From positions 58,280,996-58,344,995 of the forward strand of contig NC_133777.1 of assembly GCF_003597395.2 (NCBI RefSeq): a stretch of 64,000 nucleotides of DNA, written 5' to 3'. Positions 22,433 to 34,158 of this stretch are shown here, piece by piece. The notes beneath the pieces are model-generated. The model searched no databases. It had not been told where the DNA came from and saw only the letters and a list, made by a program, of their open reading frames with translations. The stretch comes from Chelonoidis abingdonii. Lineage: Eukaryota; Chordata; Testudines; Testudinidae. The position numbers and the translations under genes are program-made. How positions within the stretch are numbered: the stretch's first letter is position 1; each line of letters opens with the position of its first letter.

Positions 22433-24110
22433 TCATTGGTGCCTAGGTCTCTGGTGTTGTTGATTTGGTTGATCATACGACCTCTGGTGATGTTGAGTGT
22501 AGGCCGGATAGAATGGGTATTGATAAGGCTGATACCTATATTGTCTCATTCTAGTCGATGGTGTGCAGATACCTAGGGATCTGAGCATTGCTCTGGAGTC
22601 CTTCATGGTGTGCAACACTTCCTTGATCTTTGTACTGAATAACTTCTCTCTATCAAAGGGGAGATCCTCCATAGTATTTTGAATCGCACGTGGGAAAGAA
22701 GATGTAAATCATGAAGCCTGACGCATAACGATGGCCGTCATGGTGGACCGAATTTGGTGCTAGGTGTGTGAAAAGGAATTCTGAGCCCTTGAATGGGACA
22801 TAGTATTTTCGGTCTGGGCGTTTGCAGGTAGGGGTTAGAGTTGCTGGTGTTTTCCAGATATTCTTGGCAGGGTCCATAATGGCTGCATTAATAGAGAGGG
22901 CAATCTTGGATGCACTGGAAGGTTGTAATATGTTGGTCAGCTCATGATGATTTTCTGACACTCTTCCATAGTAATCTTGAGTTTGTTAGCCAATCTTTTG
23001 AAGAGGTCCTGAAAATGAGTAAAATCATCCACTGTTGTTGGAGGTAGGGGCATAACAGCATTGTCTGGTGAGGGCGATGAGTTACTATTGGTTGGAGAGG
23101 TGTCAGTTGCCCCCTCTTCCATGTGCAAGGTTGCAGACTGTTCCTGTCCTTCAGTTGCAGAAGTATGCACAGGTTCAGGAAGAGATCTGTTGTCACCTCT
23201 TCTGGGGCTGTGTCAATCACTATAGTGTCTCCTGTATGATCTCCACAGGCTCCTATAATGCCATTGTCTGGGGCATGGCATGGGTGGTCCAATTCACAGG
23301 TGTCCATACCAGGGTGGTAGGTCCTGGAAACATGAGGACCTTGGTCTCCTTGGTCCCATGCCAGTAGGAGTGTGAAGAGGGGAGGAATGGTATGGTGAAA
23401 AAACTCCCTGAACACCATCATCCTCATCACTAGAGAAGTGAGAGGGAATAGCGGTTAGCTGTCGGAGCCATGCTGACGGTTCTGGTGAGAGATCAGAACC
23501 GAGCAGCGGGGATTCTGGGGTCAGTGATACTGGCAAGTACCGTGAAAGAATGAACTGCAGTACTGAGGTCGTTGCAGCCATAGTACATTGTGTTGGAGGC
23601 AATGGCGGAGCTGTGGGGTCAGCCAATGCCGAGTGCTGCTGTGCTGTATGGGCAGGCATGAGTGGTTGAGATGTTGGTACCACGACAGCAATCTACTTGG
23701 CTGTGGCACAGGCAGGCTTTGCTGAGTTGGCACTGGGTCTTTTTGCAATGCTGATCGGTGCCATATGAGAAGAGACAAGTGACTTTAAGCGTGAAGCCTC
23801 GGCCCTGGAGCAGTGTGTATCGGCAGCAGCCAGGATACGGGCAGTGCCAGAGGTGCCCAGAGCATTGTATGCGCTGAGCCGCAGAGCAGTCGGCACTGAG
23901 ATCATTTGGAAAGCAGTTAGTGTCTGTGAGGCGAGGAAGCTGGCCATTTTTTTTATCCTTTACTGACTCAGGTGGATTTTGTCTTGAAGAGGACTCCGAA
24001 CCTGTGTCAGAGGTAGGTCTGAGGGACTTCCAGGAAAAGGCCTGCGAACTTTTGAATTTCATTTCCTGTTTGGCCAGCATGTTTGCAGAGCACATCAGCA
24101 TGATGTGCAC
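22433..24110 (-). pseudogene. DIRS 2 gag
   Basis: The C-terminal end is well preserved: 'MEDLPFDREKLFSTKIKEVL' and 'TMKDSRAMLRSLGICTPS', followed by a Gln/Tyr/Pro-rich tail that stops at 22433. Upstream pieces include 'DRKYYVPFKGSEFLFTH' (22653-22961 frame), an acidic/Ser-rich middle and, at 23.9-24.1 kb, a Ser/Lys-rich N-terminal part. The frame shifts at least three times. Gag would form the particle in which cDNA is made. Confidence 0.8.
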
Positions 24111-24195
24111 ATTGCCAGGTCACATTGCCCAGCCCATGCTTTGTGAGAAGCCTATGACTATGTCCCTCTCGTCACCGCGCTGCCATCGCCTCCTC

Positions 24196-24960
24196 ACCTA
24201 GTTTTACACGAAATAATTGTCTGCTGTTGCTCTGACGGAGGGAGAGGCAACTGACAACGGCTTACAGGGAATTAAAATCAACAAAAGGGGTGGCTTTGCA
24301 TCAAGGAGAAACACAAACAACTGTCACACAGAAAGGCCCCCTCAAGGAAGGACTCAAAACCATGGGTTTAGCAGGCCGTTGATTTCACAAAACAAATTGG
24401 GTCAGTTTCTTGTTTTGATCCATCTATCTTTTACATCTTAGGCTGGCAGCAGACGGTGCAGTACAACTGCAAGCCATCGTCATCTCCTGGGTGCTCGGCA
24501 GAAGATGCTGCATTATGATTGCTAGCCATCATCTCCTGGCTGCTCGCCAGAAGAGGGTGCACTAGGACTGCTAGTCATCGTCATCTCCTGGGTGCTCAGC
24601 AGAAGATGGGAATGACCTGGCTGAGTCACTCCCATGTCTGCCCAGACGCCCTTGACCAATCTCACCGAGGTCGGCTAAAAGAGCATCCAGGCATATGATG
24701 ACGATGGCTACCAATCGTAATGCACGGTCTGCTGCCAAAATGCAATGAGCTTCTGCTGTGTAGCAATGCAGTCTCACGTCTGCCAGCATCCAGGAGATGT
24801 ACAGTAACAGTGAGCTGAGCAGGCTCCATGCTTGCCATGGTATGGCGTCTGCATGGGTAACCCAGGGAAAAAGGCATGAAATGATTGTCTGCCGTTGCAT
24901 TCACAGAGGGAGGGAGGAGGGGCCTGACATGTACCCAGAACCACCCGCAATACTTAGCTA
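24196..24960. repeat. Unclassified repeat with direct repeats and a ~50-bp tandem array
   Basis: Two similar 38-bp blocks, 'gaaataattgtctgctgttg' (24210-) and 'gaaatgattgtctgccgttg' (24878-), stand in the same orientation about 670 bp apart. Each is followed by a 'gagggag' tract. Between them, 24443-24610 holds about 3.3 tandem units of roughly 50 bp with the common core 'catctcctgggtgctcggca' then gaaga. The sequence looks repeat-derived. I could not assign a class, and the frame on the minus strand (24571-24900) has no domain I recognise. Confidence 0.5.
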
Positions 24961-25196
24961 GCTGGGAGGCAGTGAAAAATTATATTAACAAATATCATTT
25001 TTCACAGCAGACTTACTCAGCCCTGGCAAGCTGGGGGACAATTAAGCCTTGAATGGGGAGGTGGGTAGCTCCAGAGGAGGGCAGGGACCAACCCCTCTTG
25101 GCAACGCTAGAGGAGGGGCCGCTGTTTTGCCCCTCCCCCACCTCCAATCACCACTCAAGAGGCTATGGCTGCAAGAAAAGTCCCTGCTGACCCCAG

Positions 25197-25292
25197 GGCT
25201 GGTCTAAGTTTACTTGGTCCTGCCTCAGCATAGAGCACTGGACTTGATGATTTTCAATGTCCTTTCCAGACCTACATGTCTATGATATTTTA
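25197..25292 (+). mobile_element. Tortoise-type SINE or CR1 3' tail fragment
   Basis: Contains 'cttggtcctgcctcagcata', 'actggacttgatgattttca' and 'ccagacctacatgtctatga'. These match the shared 3' region of the turtle pol III SINE and CR1 (compare 35695-35770). The tRNA-like head is missing. Confidence 0.7.
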
Positions 25293-25382
25293 ATTTCTCT
25301 GGTGAGGCAAGATTTATCCAGATTAGGCAAATTCTATCCTAATTTACACCCTACTGTTGATGCTGCATTATCCAGTCACCAT

Positions 25383-25483
25383 GGCCTAAATTTTCAGAGG
25401 CTAACTAGTAATTTGAGGTGGCTCCGTTTTGTTTACTCAACTAGAGGCAAGTGTTGAGAACAGAACTCTGAAAAATGAGGCCC
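25383..25483. mobile_element. Short palindromic MITE-like element
   Basis: Ends are 'ggcctaaattttcagagg' and 'ctctgaaaaatgaggcc', inverted copies. A second partial copy of the right end ('actgaaaaatgaggc') follows at 25506. It belongs to a class of small amniote palindromes. Confidence 0.55.
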
Positions 25484-27239
25484 CTTTAAGTGCCTCAAGT
25501 TGGACACTGAAAAATGAGGCACCCAAAAACTCACTTGTCACTTTTGAACATGATGACTACTCAATGGAAGCTTTGCACTCCCTGAGGTTCCAGCAGACAG
25601 ACCACCTAGACCCTTTTGGTAGATGACAGCTGTGCTTAGCTCATTCCATCCTACTTTAATCACTGCCAAAGCACAGCTAAAACCTAGCTTAATTATGGAC
25701 CCTAGCCTCACGTCCCTAACCACAGTGCTGGAATTCTGAAAACCAAAGGAAGAATTTAGGCAAAGTATTTGACAAAAGAATGCTGTTTAATTTTATTTAA
25801 CACAATCATTTGGTCAGCTGATTTGCTGTCACACTCAGAATATATTTTCACTCTTTTTCCTTTTCATGCACCTTTACTATGGTCTCAAGTATTCCTTGGG
25901 GTACACACAGACCCAAAGTGAAAGAACTAACAAAAGCCAACAATGTCCAATACAAAGGTCTTTGATTTTGCGATGTGTATCCCAGCCTTCATCTTATTTA
26001 CACATATGTTTTGCATGCATTTATTATGGTATAGGAAACCTTATTTATGAGATTGATGGGTTTAATGAGAAATTAGCCTCTATTTATATGAGCAATTCAA
26101 ATTATGCTATTTATAGTACATATTAGAATCATCTATGTGCTTTCCTTCTGAACATGCACATTTCAACTAGAATTCTGAAAATGCATCATTTCCACCACAC
26201 TGGGGTAATATCCAAGACACTGTATACATTATTTTTTTACACTTATTGGTCTTGAAACCCAGACAAGCCCTAATACCCTAGTACTATCAAGAGTCACTAT
26301 TTCATCCTTTGTGCCTCATCTCCTGACAGAGAATGGGGGCTCTGCATTCATGGTTCATGGAGTCTTAACATTAAATCCCTTTGCTTTCAGTTTAAACTGA
26401 TTTTTACTGAAAAATTCACAGGCTTTACAAAAAGTATTATTCAGGTTTTTTCAGATTTTCACTCTACTTTTCTATCATTTAAATATATAAAAAATAACTT
26501 TTATTATGAAAATACAATACATTGCATGAGATATATGTATTATGATCATACATTAGTCTGTGTGTATTTGCAAAGCTGCCTGTTGAAGTAAGGCTATTTT
26601 GTGTATCTTCTAGACTAATTCATAAACAAACAGGCACACATGCAAGCTCTGAAGTGTGTGTGCATCTGAACGTACTGATGAATCTCACGCTCGCCATATA
26701 CACATTTCAAGCTGTTAGCAGATAACAGTTTAAATATGATACACTAAAATGGGAGGAAAATCTGTATCAGAATACGTTTCAGAACACAAGTAAGTACAGG
26801 TATTTGAAAGTTTTAAGAAAACAAAAACAGGAGAAAAGGATGAAGTTGAGTGGATGTGCTGCAAATGGTGTGGCCCAAGTTATTAAATGTAAATATTTAT
26901 AGGCTAATACTTCTAAGTGTAAAACAGTAAACTGTTTATTGAAATGAAAAGTTGTATTTGGGGATCAGAGATATAGTGTTTTCTTAAACTCAGAGGTGGT
27001 ATTGTGTTTTGAGTTCTGCAGCTAACCATATTGATGAACAGAATTCAAAGCATTAATCTACTGAAAACTTTCCAAATAAACCCCAATGTTTACCCAGAAA
27101 AATTATTAATAGGTTTTTTCACTGATTTGCACCTGTTTTTGTTGCTGTGGTAATAAACACTGATAAATTCCCAGGGAAAAAAATAAAATAAAAACTACCA
27201 AAAGGACACCTGAAAAATCCCCAATGCATCCTTAGATCC
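25484..27239. other. No gene recognised
   Basis: Very AT-rich sequence with no convincing exon, RNA gene or repeat family that I can name. Confidence 0.5.
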
Positions 27240-28537
27240 TCCTGAACCATTGATACAATAGGCAGTCCATTCTTCCACTGATTACAGTCACTCACTAGTT
27301 GTGGTACTTCTTCCCAGCTGATGCCAGATCATTCAAGCTCTCTGTCACCATCCCTTGCCAATTCTTCTTTGGCCTTCCTCACTTTCTCTTTCCTCCCTCA
27401 TGTATCCAATTCACTGTTTACTTAACATGTTTCCTATCTACAATATGGTGCACATGTCCTAACCACAAGCCTTCTTTCTGGGATATTTTCTAACATGTCC
27501 TGCTCTGTCAGCTCCCTTACTCTCACATTTGTTATTTTGCCTTTCCATGAAATGTGGAATATCTTCCTCAACCATCTGTGATGGGCAACCTCCTTTTTGT
27601 TAGCCCTTATCATCAGCCAAGTCTATGCTACACACAGTAGCATGCTCAGTACAATCACATAGTATAATGAAACCTTTAATTGGGTATGGAGATCTCTGAC
27701 CAGATGTTTATTTTTCCAAAATTTGTGTTTGCTTTTCCCTATCTCATATGAATACCTTTACTGCAGCCACCTTCAAATGTCACCACACTCCCCAGGAAGG
27801 AGAATTCTTCTACCTGTTCGATTTCTTTTCCATCCACCTACACCTTTGCATCAGTTTTCCCGTTTCCTACTACTACAGTTTAAGTTTTCTCTGCATTTAT
27901 TTTCAGTCTAAGTCTTGCTGCTTCCTGTTCAACCTCTGATGTAAGGGCAGTCATTCCATTCTTCATCATACTTAGAAAAGGAATGTTGTCAGCAAAGTCA
28001 ACCTCATGCAACTCATCACCACTAATCTATTTTATAGTATCCAAAATACCGTGTGTTGTCTGTTTTATCACCAAGTCTACTGCTTACATTGATCAGCTTG
28101 TTTTGTATCCCACAGCGGATCTCTGTGGACACTACTGAATGCTTTCTTAAAGTTGATAAAATTGATTAAGATAAGTCTTTGCCAAAGAGTAACTTTTTCA
28201 ATGATCTGTCAAAGGGTGAATATCAGTTCACCACATGGTGCACCTGTTCCCCTCATAACATTTCATCCACTGCCTTCTTCATTCTGTTCAGCGTAATGGT
28301 AGACAATACTTTACACACGATTGATAGCAGTATAATATATCTCCAGTTCATGCACCGAATAAGATCATCACTTTTTTGACAATGCCACAATGATATCATC
28401 TTTCCAGTCTTGTGGCACTTGTTCTTTCACCTGCATTTTGTTAGAGTTTTGTTAGGTACTCAATCAGATGTTCACTTCCCACCTTTAGTGCCTCTGCTTG
28501 AATTCTGTCAACCCCAGGAGATTTCCCATTTGAGTAC

Positions 28538-29249
28538 TACATACCACACCACAGAAACACCAAACAATCCCTGTAGCAAACCTCGTTGCCTACTCAGTCC
28601 CCATATCTACCCTAGCAACACCATCTGAGGACCCAACCACATCAGCCACACCATCAAGGGCTCATTCACCTGCACGTCTACTAATGTTATATATGCCATC
28701 ATGAGCAATGCCCCTCTGCTACGTACATTGGCCAAACCAGACAGTCCCTACGTAAAAGAATAAATGGACACAAATTGGACATCAGGAATGGTAACATACA
28801 AAAGCAAGTAGGTGAACACTTCAGTCTCCCTGGAAATTCTATAACAGATTTAAAAGTAATTATTTTTGAACAAAAAATATTCATAAACAGACTTCAAAGA
28901 GAAACAGCAGAACTAAAATTCATTTGAAGTTTAATACCATTAATTTGGGCTTGAATAGGGTCTGGGAGTGGCTGGCTCATTACAAAGCAGCTTTGCCTCT
29001 CCTGGAATTGACACCTCCTCATCTATTATTGGGAGTGGACTACATCCACCCTGATCGAATTGGCCCTATCAACACTGGTTCTCCACTTGTGAGGTAACTC
29101 TATTCTCTTCACAAGTCCTTATACAATGCCTGCATCTGTAACTTTCACTCCATGCATCTAAAGAAGTGAGGTTTTTTACCCATGAAAGCTTATGCCCAAA
29201 GAAAACTGTTAGTCTTTAAGGTGCCACTGGACTTCTTGTTGTTTCTATC
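28538..29249 (+). mobile_element. Penelope-like element 3' fragment with GIY-YIG domain
   Basis: The plus strand reads 'SFTCTSTNVIYAIMS', then after a frame change 'YIGQTRQSLRKRINGHK', 'GEHFSLPGNSITDLKVIIF' and 'LQRETAELKFI' to a stop at about 28925. This is the C-terminal GIY-YIG endonuclease of Penelope-like elements, the single-strand nicking domain. The following sequence to 29249 carries the usual 3' end ('cccatgaaagcttatgccca', 'gttagtctttaaggtgccac' tggacttcttgttgttt). It is inserted in the opposite orientation inside the LINE. The RT part is absent. Confidence 0.88.
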
Positions 29250-29683
29250 TTTCCTGCATCTCTTCATCTTTTCCTCTGTATCTTTCATGTGCCTCTAAGA
29301 TTTCTACCTGTGCCTTGTGCTGTTCCTTTTTTGCCTTCAGAGCTTTCCAACTGTCAATCACTGCTCATGTTCCAGATGCAATCCATCCATCTCTCTTCCA
29401 CCCTCTTTGGAAGCCCACTACTTCCCTCTGCTGTCTTGACTACCACCTTCTTCCAGACTTTCATCAGCCTGGTCCTGTAAAACACTGTAATGGTTCCTAA
29501 ATGAAATTTGAAGTCTGATCTCCATTTCTTTATCCCTGACCTTCTCTATTGCTATAAACACACATTTTGTACACCTTTGTGATCTTTTGGAGTTTAAGTT
29601 CTAATGTGGCCGCTAAAAGATAATTATCTGAGCCAACATCAGCTCCTGTGCTGACTCTGACATCCCCCAAAGAAGATGCTCAT

Positions 29684-30095
29684 TGTGACACTATACCCCA
29701 TAGTCATCATGGGGTTATGATTATGATATAATTATAATTATGGCATAAATATTATGCATTTTGTACAAGATGGGTCATGTAAGATGTCACTGGAAAAGTT
29801 ATGATTTGCTGAACATGATTATTCTATTTGTATGCATGTATCATTTTTGTATCTGAAGTTATGAATATTCAAATGTGTTTACTCTGGAAAAACATTCACA
29901 GCTCGCCTTTCAGGAACAACAATGATGAAGCTAGATGGTGCTAATGGTTCATCAACAAAGACAATAATCTGTGGAAAAGCTCAGCCCTCCTGTAAGCATT
30001 TTAGCCGGCCTGTAATTAATGGCTACTATGACTCAGCGAGGGCTCGGTGGTATCCCTGTTCCAGGTGGCACCCGGGGGGAGGGGGACCCGTCACA
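29684..30095. mobile_element. Solo LTR, 412 bp, exact 5-bp TSD
   Basis: Begins TGTGAC and ends GTCACA, the short inverted TG...CA termini of LTRs. It is flanked by a perfect 5-bp duplication CTCAT (29679-29683 and 30096-30100). It interrupts the endonuclease domain of the minus-strand LINE. No internal retroviral or retrotransposon coding sequence is present, so it is a solo LTR left by recombination. A 5-bp duplication is compatible with Ty3/Gypsy or an endogenous retrovirus; I cannot separate these. Confidence 0.88.
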
Positions 30096-30790
30096 CTCAT
30101 CTCTTAGATATACAAACCAGAGATATCTGGTTGACAGTTGGATTGTCTGGTGATCTCCATGTCAGCTAGTGAAACCTCTTGTGCTGGAAGAGATTGTCTC
30201 CTAATCTTTGTGCCATAGACCTGTCTGCCATTATCACTTTGGATGCCTTCCACTGCCCCACTCATGACTTCTTCCCAGCCAATAAAGTTGTTGCCAGTTT
30301 GTGGGTTGAAGTGGCCTATAATCAACGTGATATCATAGCTCCTAAGCCAGCAGTCTTCGCTGTGATGTTATCCAGCATAGCTCCTACACCTGTTGCGTGT
30401 GTTCCTCTTTCTCAGTGTAAGACAATAGCACCATCAGAAACCATCTTGCCACTCCCTGTCCATCTTGTCTCACTGACGCCAAGCATGTTCAAAGGGTATT
30501 TTTTAATTTCTCATGTAACTTGTGCCAGCTTTCCAACACTATACAAAGTAGGCCCATTCCATATGTCTACTCTTGTTACAGATTTGGCCATCGGGATTCG
30601 ATGAGTCACAATCTCAGCTTTCTTTCGGCTTTCACTGAGATCTGTCATGCTTGGATTTAACTGAACTGTTTCCTCACAATAAGGTTTTACACGAGTGAGT
30701 CACAAACCCACTTGCAGCACCTTCCTCTTTTATCCAGGCTTGGGACCAACACCATTGCTAACAGCAGCAGGGTTCCTAAGGTATCACTGA

Positions 30791-31894
30791 GGGAAAAGAT
30801 ACCATTGTGTTGACTATAGTTTAATATTCTTGAAGTTGTTCCCAGAAAATGTGCTAGGAGATGATACTACAGCAACTATCCCACAGCCAACTCCAAACTA
30901 CAAATCAGAGCAGATGATTGATCTTCTAATGGTTCAAGAAAATGCTCTCTCAAAGCTTAAAGAGTTTGCTTCTCTAAGAACATATGTTTCACAAATGAGC
31001 TTACATTTTATTTAGCTGACCTAGGTGTCAATTCTGAGATGCAGAATAAGCCACAATTAAATATAGATTATGGAATACTATTGGCTTTACAAATTTTCAG
31101 GCTAACAGAAACTGACCAGGAGTTTTACGTTTCAAATATGGATCAACTCACTTTCATTCTTAAATATATACTAGGAAGCTTTCTGCACATCCAAATTTCT
31201 GACATCATACATTGAACATCTATACATTCTGACTTTAGTGAAATTTCTATCAGCACTGCCACATTAATGCAAGAGAATGCAATCAACCAGGGGCCTTGAA
31301 TAACCTTTCTAGCAAGAACAAAGATTTCCTGGTAAATTGTTAACTGTTATTTAGAAAAACTGGACAGGATGATTTGTCCAGAGATTGGCAACCAGGTGAA
31401 TTAAGTGATTAAAATCAAAAGGCCTTGAGACCGCTTTTCTAGTTTTTTTCCTAATGATGTCTCTGAATATTGCCTACATACAACAACCAGAGTTGAACAG
31501 AGACTATATGTATTAGATGAAACTAAGTATTTTAATTATAGTACTGGAAAATAATAGAGTTCCAAAATGTTTTTATGGCTATATGATGAGTGCTGGAGAA
31601 ATCTGATCCACTTTTCTGTAATTTATATAGTCATATATAATTATTTGACTTACATTTACTGATAATGTATTTTGAGTCATCGTATGAAAGATGATAGGTT
31701 ACAAACCACTGTTTCATTTTTTAATATACAGAAGAATATACTGCCCTCAGAGCATTTAAAGTCTCATTTACTAATCATAATCATAACCTGATTTCCTTGG
31801 CACCTCAAATACTGATATCCTAGGTTAGAGAATACAGGAAGTGAGTTTTTATTTTGTTGTTTTAGAAGGCTAGAGGAAGCTAGCAAGTGTCTTT
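30791..31894. other. No gene recognised
   Basis: AT-rich sequence with no recognisable repeat family or exon. Confidence 0.5.
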
Positions 31895-32063
31895 AATACA
31901 CCTCTACCCCGATATAATGCTGTCTTCGGGAGCCAAAAAATCTTACCACGTCATAAGTGAAACCGCGTTATGTCAAACTTGCTTTGATCCAGCAGAGTGC
32001 ACAGCCTCACTCTCCCCCCCCGAGCGCTGCTTTACCACATTATATCCGAATTCATGTTATTTG
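31895..32063. mobile_element. MITE fragment (gatataatgc-type terminus)
   Basis: The left terminus 'tacacctctaccccgatata' then atgctgtcttcgggagcc, and the interior 'aaaccgcgttatgtcaaact', match a turtle DNA element whose two ends are inverted copies. Here the sequence stops after 'tatatccgaattcatgttat' without the expected inverted right end, so it is truncated. Confidence 0.65.
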
Positions 32064-32202
32064 CCTTTTACTGGACACCCAAAAAAAAAATTAAAACAAA
32101 ATAATTAACGTTGAAGAATTTTAAAAAGCAGGCACTTATCTTGAAAAAGGAGCTCATCAGTGGATTGCATCAATATAACATCATGGTACTACCAACTTTT
32201 TA

Positions 32203-32320
32203 GGGCCAGTTCTACAACCCTTACTCATGCTGAATGGACACCAATAGTCCCAATAAAGGCAATGGGACTGGGTGGTGTGAGTAAGTGCTGCTCAATGCAC
32301 GGGGTTGCAGAGTCTGGCCC
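32203..32320. mobile_element. Short palindromic MITE-like element
   Basis: Left end 'gggccagttctacaaccctt' and right end 'gcacggggttgcagagtctg' plus gccc are imperfect inverted copies around 'caatagtcccaataaaggca' atgggactg. Same general class as 34031-34158. Confidence 0.6.
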
Positions 32321-33348
32321 ATAATGCATTAACTCCACATTTTCAAAGTAGAATGAAGGGATTTAATTGGGTAACTCTCATTATTATTATTAATTACATG
32401 ACTAAAGTCCTGCACAAAATCTTAGGAACGCTTCTTATTTTTTTGTTTATTGTGTTCATTATTATTTATTGTTTCTGTTGTGGTAGCAGCTAGAAGGCAG
32501 GGCCCCATTGTACTTACAACACATAAAGAGACGGCCCTTGCTTCAAAGAGCTAATGTGTTATTGTGATACAGTTATGGTTTAATACAGTGGTTGAATATG
32601 CACATGATGTTCCCTAGGCCCCTTAAAAGCTGGATGTTGTATCTCATGAGGATTTATTGCTCTAGGTAAAACAGTTATTATATACATTAGTACTGTTTCT
32701 TTAAGAACTAAACAGTCATGCCAATCATGAACCTATTGTCCTGTTAACAGGAAGTTCTGCAAATGATCTCAAGCTACTGAACAGAGCAGACCTTTTGCCC
32801 TACTCTAATAATAAGTATTCAATAAATCTTTTTATGACATAGGAAGTCGTGTGACCCCTCTATTTGTAATAACAGCATGGCCTTACACAGGATATGAGAA
32901 AAATGTTAGATATATGAATTGCTTTGCTGATAACTAATGAAAATATTTTTCTTCTTGGTACAGTTATTCTGAGGCAATTTTCTACAGACATTACCTGTTG
33001 CAAAATAGCCACTCTCCTGGACACTGAGAGGAGAGTTCACGAGTCCTGATGTTCATAGACAAAGGCCTGATCCAAAGTCTAATGAATACAGAAACAATTT
33101 TACAAAAGAAGAAACATTGTGACCTTTATTTTTCTTTATGCAAGTACTTTAAACTAGTCCTTTGTTCTTCACCGTTGTGCATCCTATAGCATACTGAATT
33201 TATTTAAGGCCTCTTTCAAGAGACAGCATAGCCTGAGAAGAGTGGCTGGGAACAGGAAACTAACAGAGGCAAAATTATTAGCTAAGCCATAAATTAGAAA
33301 GTAAAATAATTAAGAATCACATATAGGCCCTTCCATCTCGCAGGGTCC
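32321..33348. other. No gene recognised
   Basis: AT-rich sequence including a T/TTA-rich stretch at 32380-32490. No exon or nameable repeat was seen. Confidence 0.5.
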
Positions 33349-33487
33349 TAGAGCCCAGGCTCCAGCCTGAGCCTGCACGTCTACACTGTAATTCAATAGT
33401 TCCTTGGCTCTTAGCCTGAGCCCCACAAGCCCGAGTCAGCTGACATGGGCCAGCTGCAGGTTTTTAATTGCAGTGTAGACATAGTCT
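33349..33487. mobile_element. MITE with 'tctacact' ends
   Basis: Contains 'gcctgcacgtctacactgta' near the left and 'aattgcagtgtagacatagt' at the right, inverted copies of a 'GTCTACACTG' core. Between them is 'cctgagccccacaagcccga' gtcagctgac. This is a high-copy turtle element type. Confidence 0.65.
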
Positions 33488-34030
33488 CTGTCAATCTAGT
33501 AACCTTCAAGAGCACCAAATTAATTTAAAACTATTGGAAAATATATTCCAGAACTATTCCAATTTTCTACAATCCAAGGAAAACTCATAATAGTTTAGAA
33601 TTGTCTTCAAGGAGATTAAAGGGTTGTACATTTTCTCTGCAGGATGGAGAGAGGACGACAGAGCCGGGAAAGAGAGCAGAGAGACTCAGAGAGACTTCTT
33701 CTAAAGTCCACAGATGAATGCTAACAATTACAAAGAACAATGCAGATTTGATGAGCTTCTCCCAGAGCTACTGTTTATGAAAGAAGCTATTGAGACTTGA
33801 TAAGCAGCTTATGTATGTCCTTAGCACTCATTTTCAATGTTCCTGTTGATTCAGCTCCATTTTATTAATTTCTTCCAGATTTATTTTTCTTTCCTCTTTT
33901 CTTTGATGGGTGATTGGTTTTACAGAACTCATTGTTCTCGCTGAATAAGAGTGTGCTTTTCTTTTAAACATTTCATAATATTTCACACTGATATTTGTTT
34001 GTTGGATCCAAGTGATTTGTAATCTAACTT

Positions 34031-34158
34031 AGGCCCTGATCTTGCAGAGACATAAATGCAGGTTTAACTAAGCATGGTGTGTATCCCTATTGAAAGGAAT
34101 GGTGTTACTCACAGTGTGTAAAACTTAGCATGTGCAAGCCTTTGCATGACCAGGGCCT
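34031..34158. mobile_element. Short palindromic MITE-like element, 128 bp
   Basis: Left end 'aggccctgatcttgcagaga', and the reverse complement of the right end is 'aggccctggtcatgcaaagg'. The interior carries 'cctattgaaaggaatggtgt' tactcac. Typical of amniote 'gggcctgatcctgca' palindromes. Confidence 0.7.

Larger units (their letters stand above)
19360..24195 (-). mobile_element. DIRS retrotransposon 2, lacking the 5' terminus
   Basis: The left end starts GTTACTCACC like DIRS 1, but the next sequence ('agtgcagtaactgatgttct' then tcgagatgggtgtccctg) shows a different subfamily. Minus-strand order from right to left is gag, RT, RNase H, conserved trailing block and tyrosine recombinase, with an ICR at 19590-19690. 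No matching inverted repeat is found at the right side; recognisable gag stops near 24110 and a different repeat begins about 24196. It is far less CpG-rich than DIRS 1 and its reading frames are less fragmented. Confidence 0.9.
27240..30790 (-). pseudogene. AP-endonuclease non-LTR retrotransposon (LINE), nested and decayed
   Basis: On the minus strand, 30.1-30.7 kb encodes an AP-type endonuclease with 'LGVSETRWTGSGKM' and 'IIGHFNPQTGNNFIGWEEVM' (the GDFN-like block). After a solo LTR insertion it resumes with 'GADVGSDNYLLAATLELKL' (the SDH-like block) at about 29.6 kb. The RT region runs from 'NGKSPGVDRIQAEALK' (28.5 kb) through 'INAEKT', 'VEEFSFLGSVVTFEGGCS' and 'HHRWLRKIFHISWKGKITN' to about 27.25 kb. 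The YADD block survives only as 'DFADNIPFLSM'. A Penelope-like fragment occupies 28538-29249. Clade is uncertain; the module order is that of an AP-endonuclease LINE. Confidence 0.85.

Noticed and set aside
24571..24900. 109-codon minus-strand frame, possibly a small protein
   Set aside because: Lies in a repeat with tandem units and ends in an Asp run from the repeat; no recognisable domain.
29684..30095. Part of a complete endogenous retrovirus
   Set aside because: Only one LTR with its target duplication is present and no internal coding sequence lies beside it.
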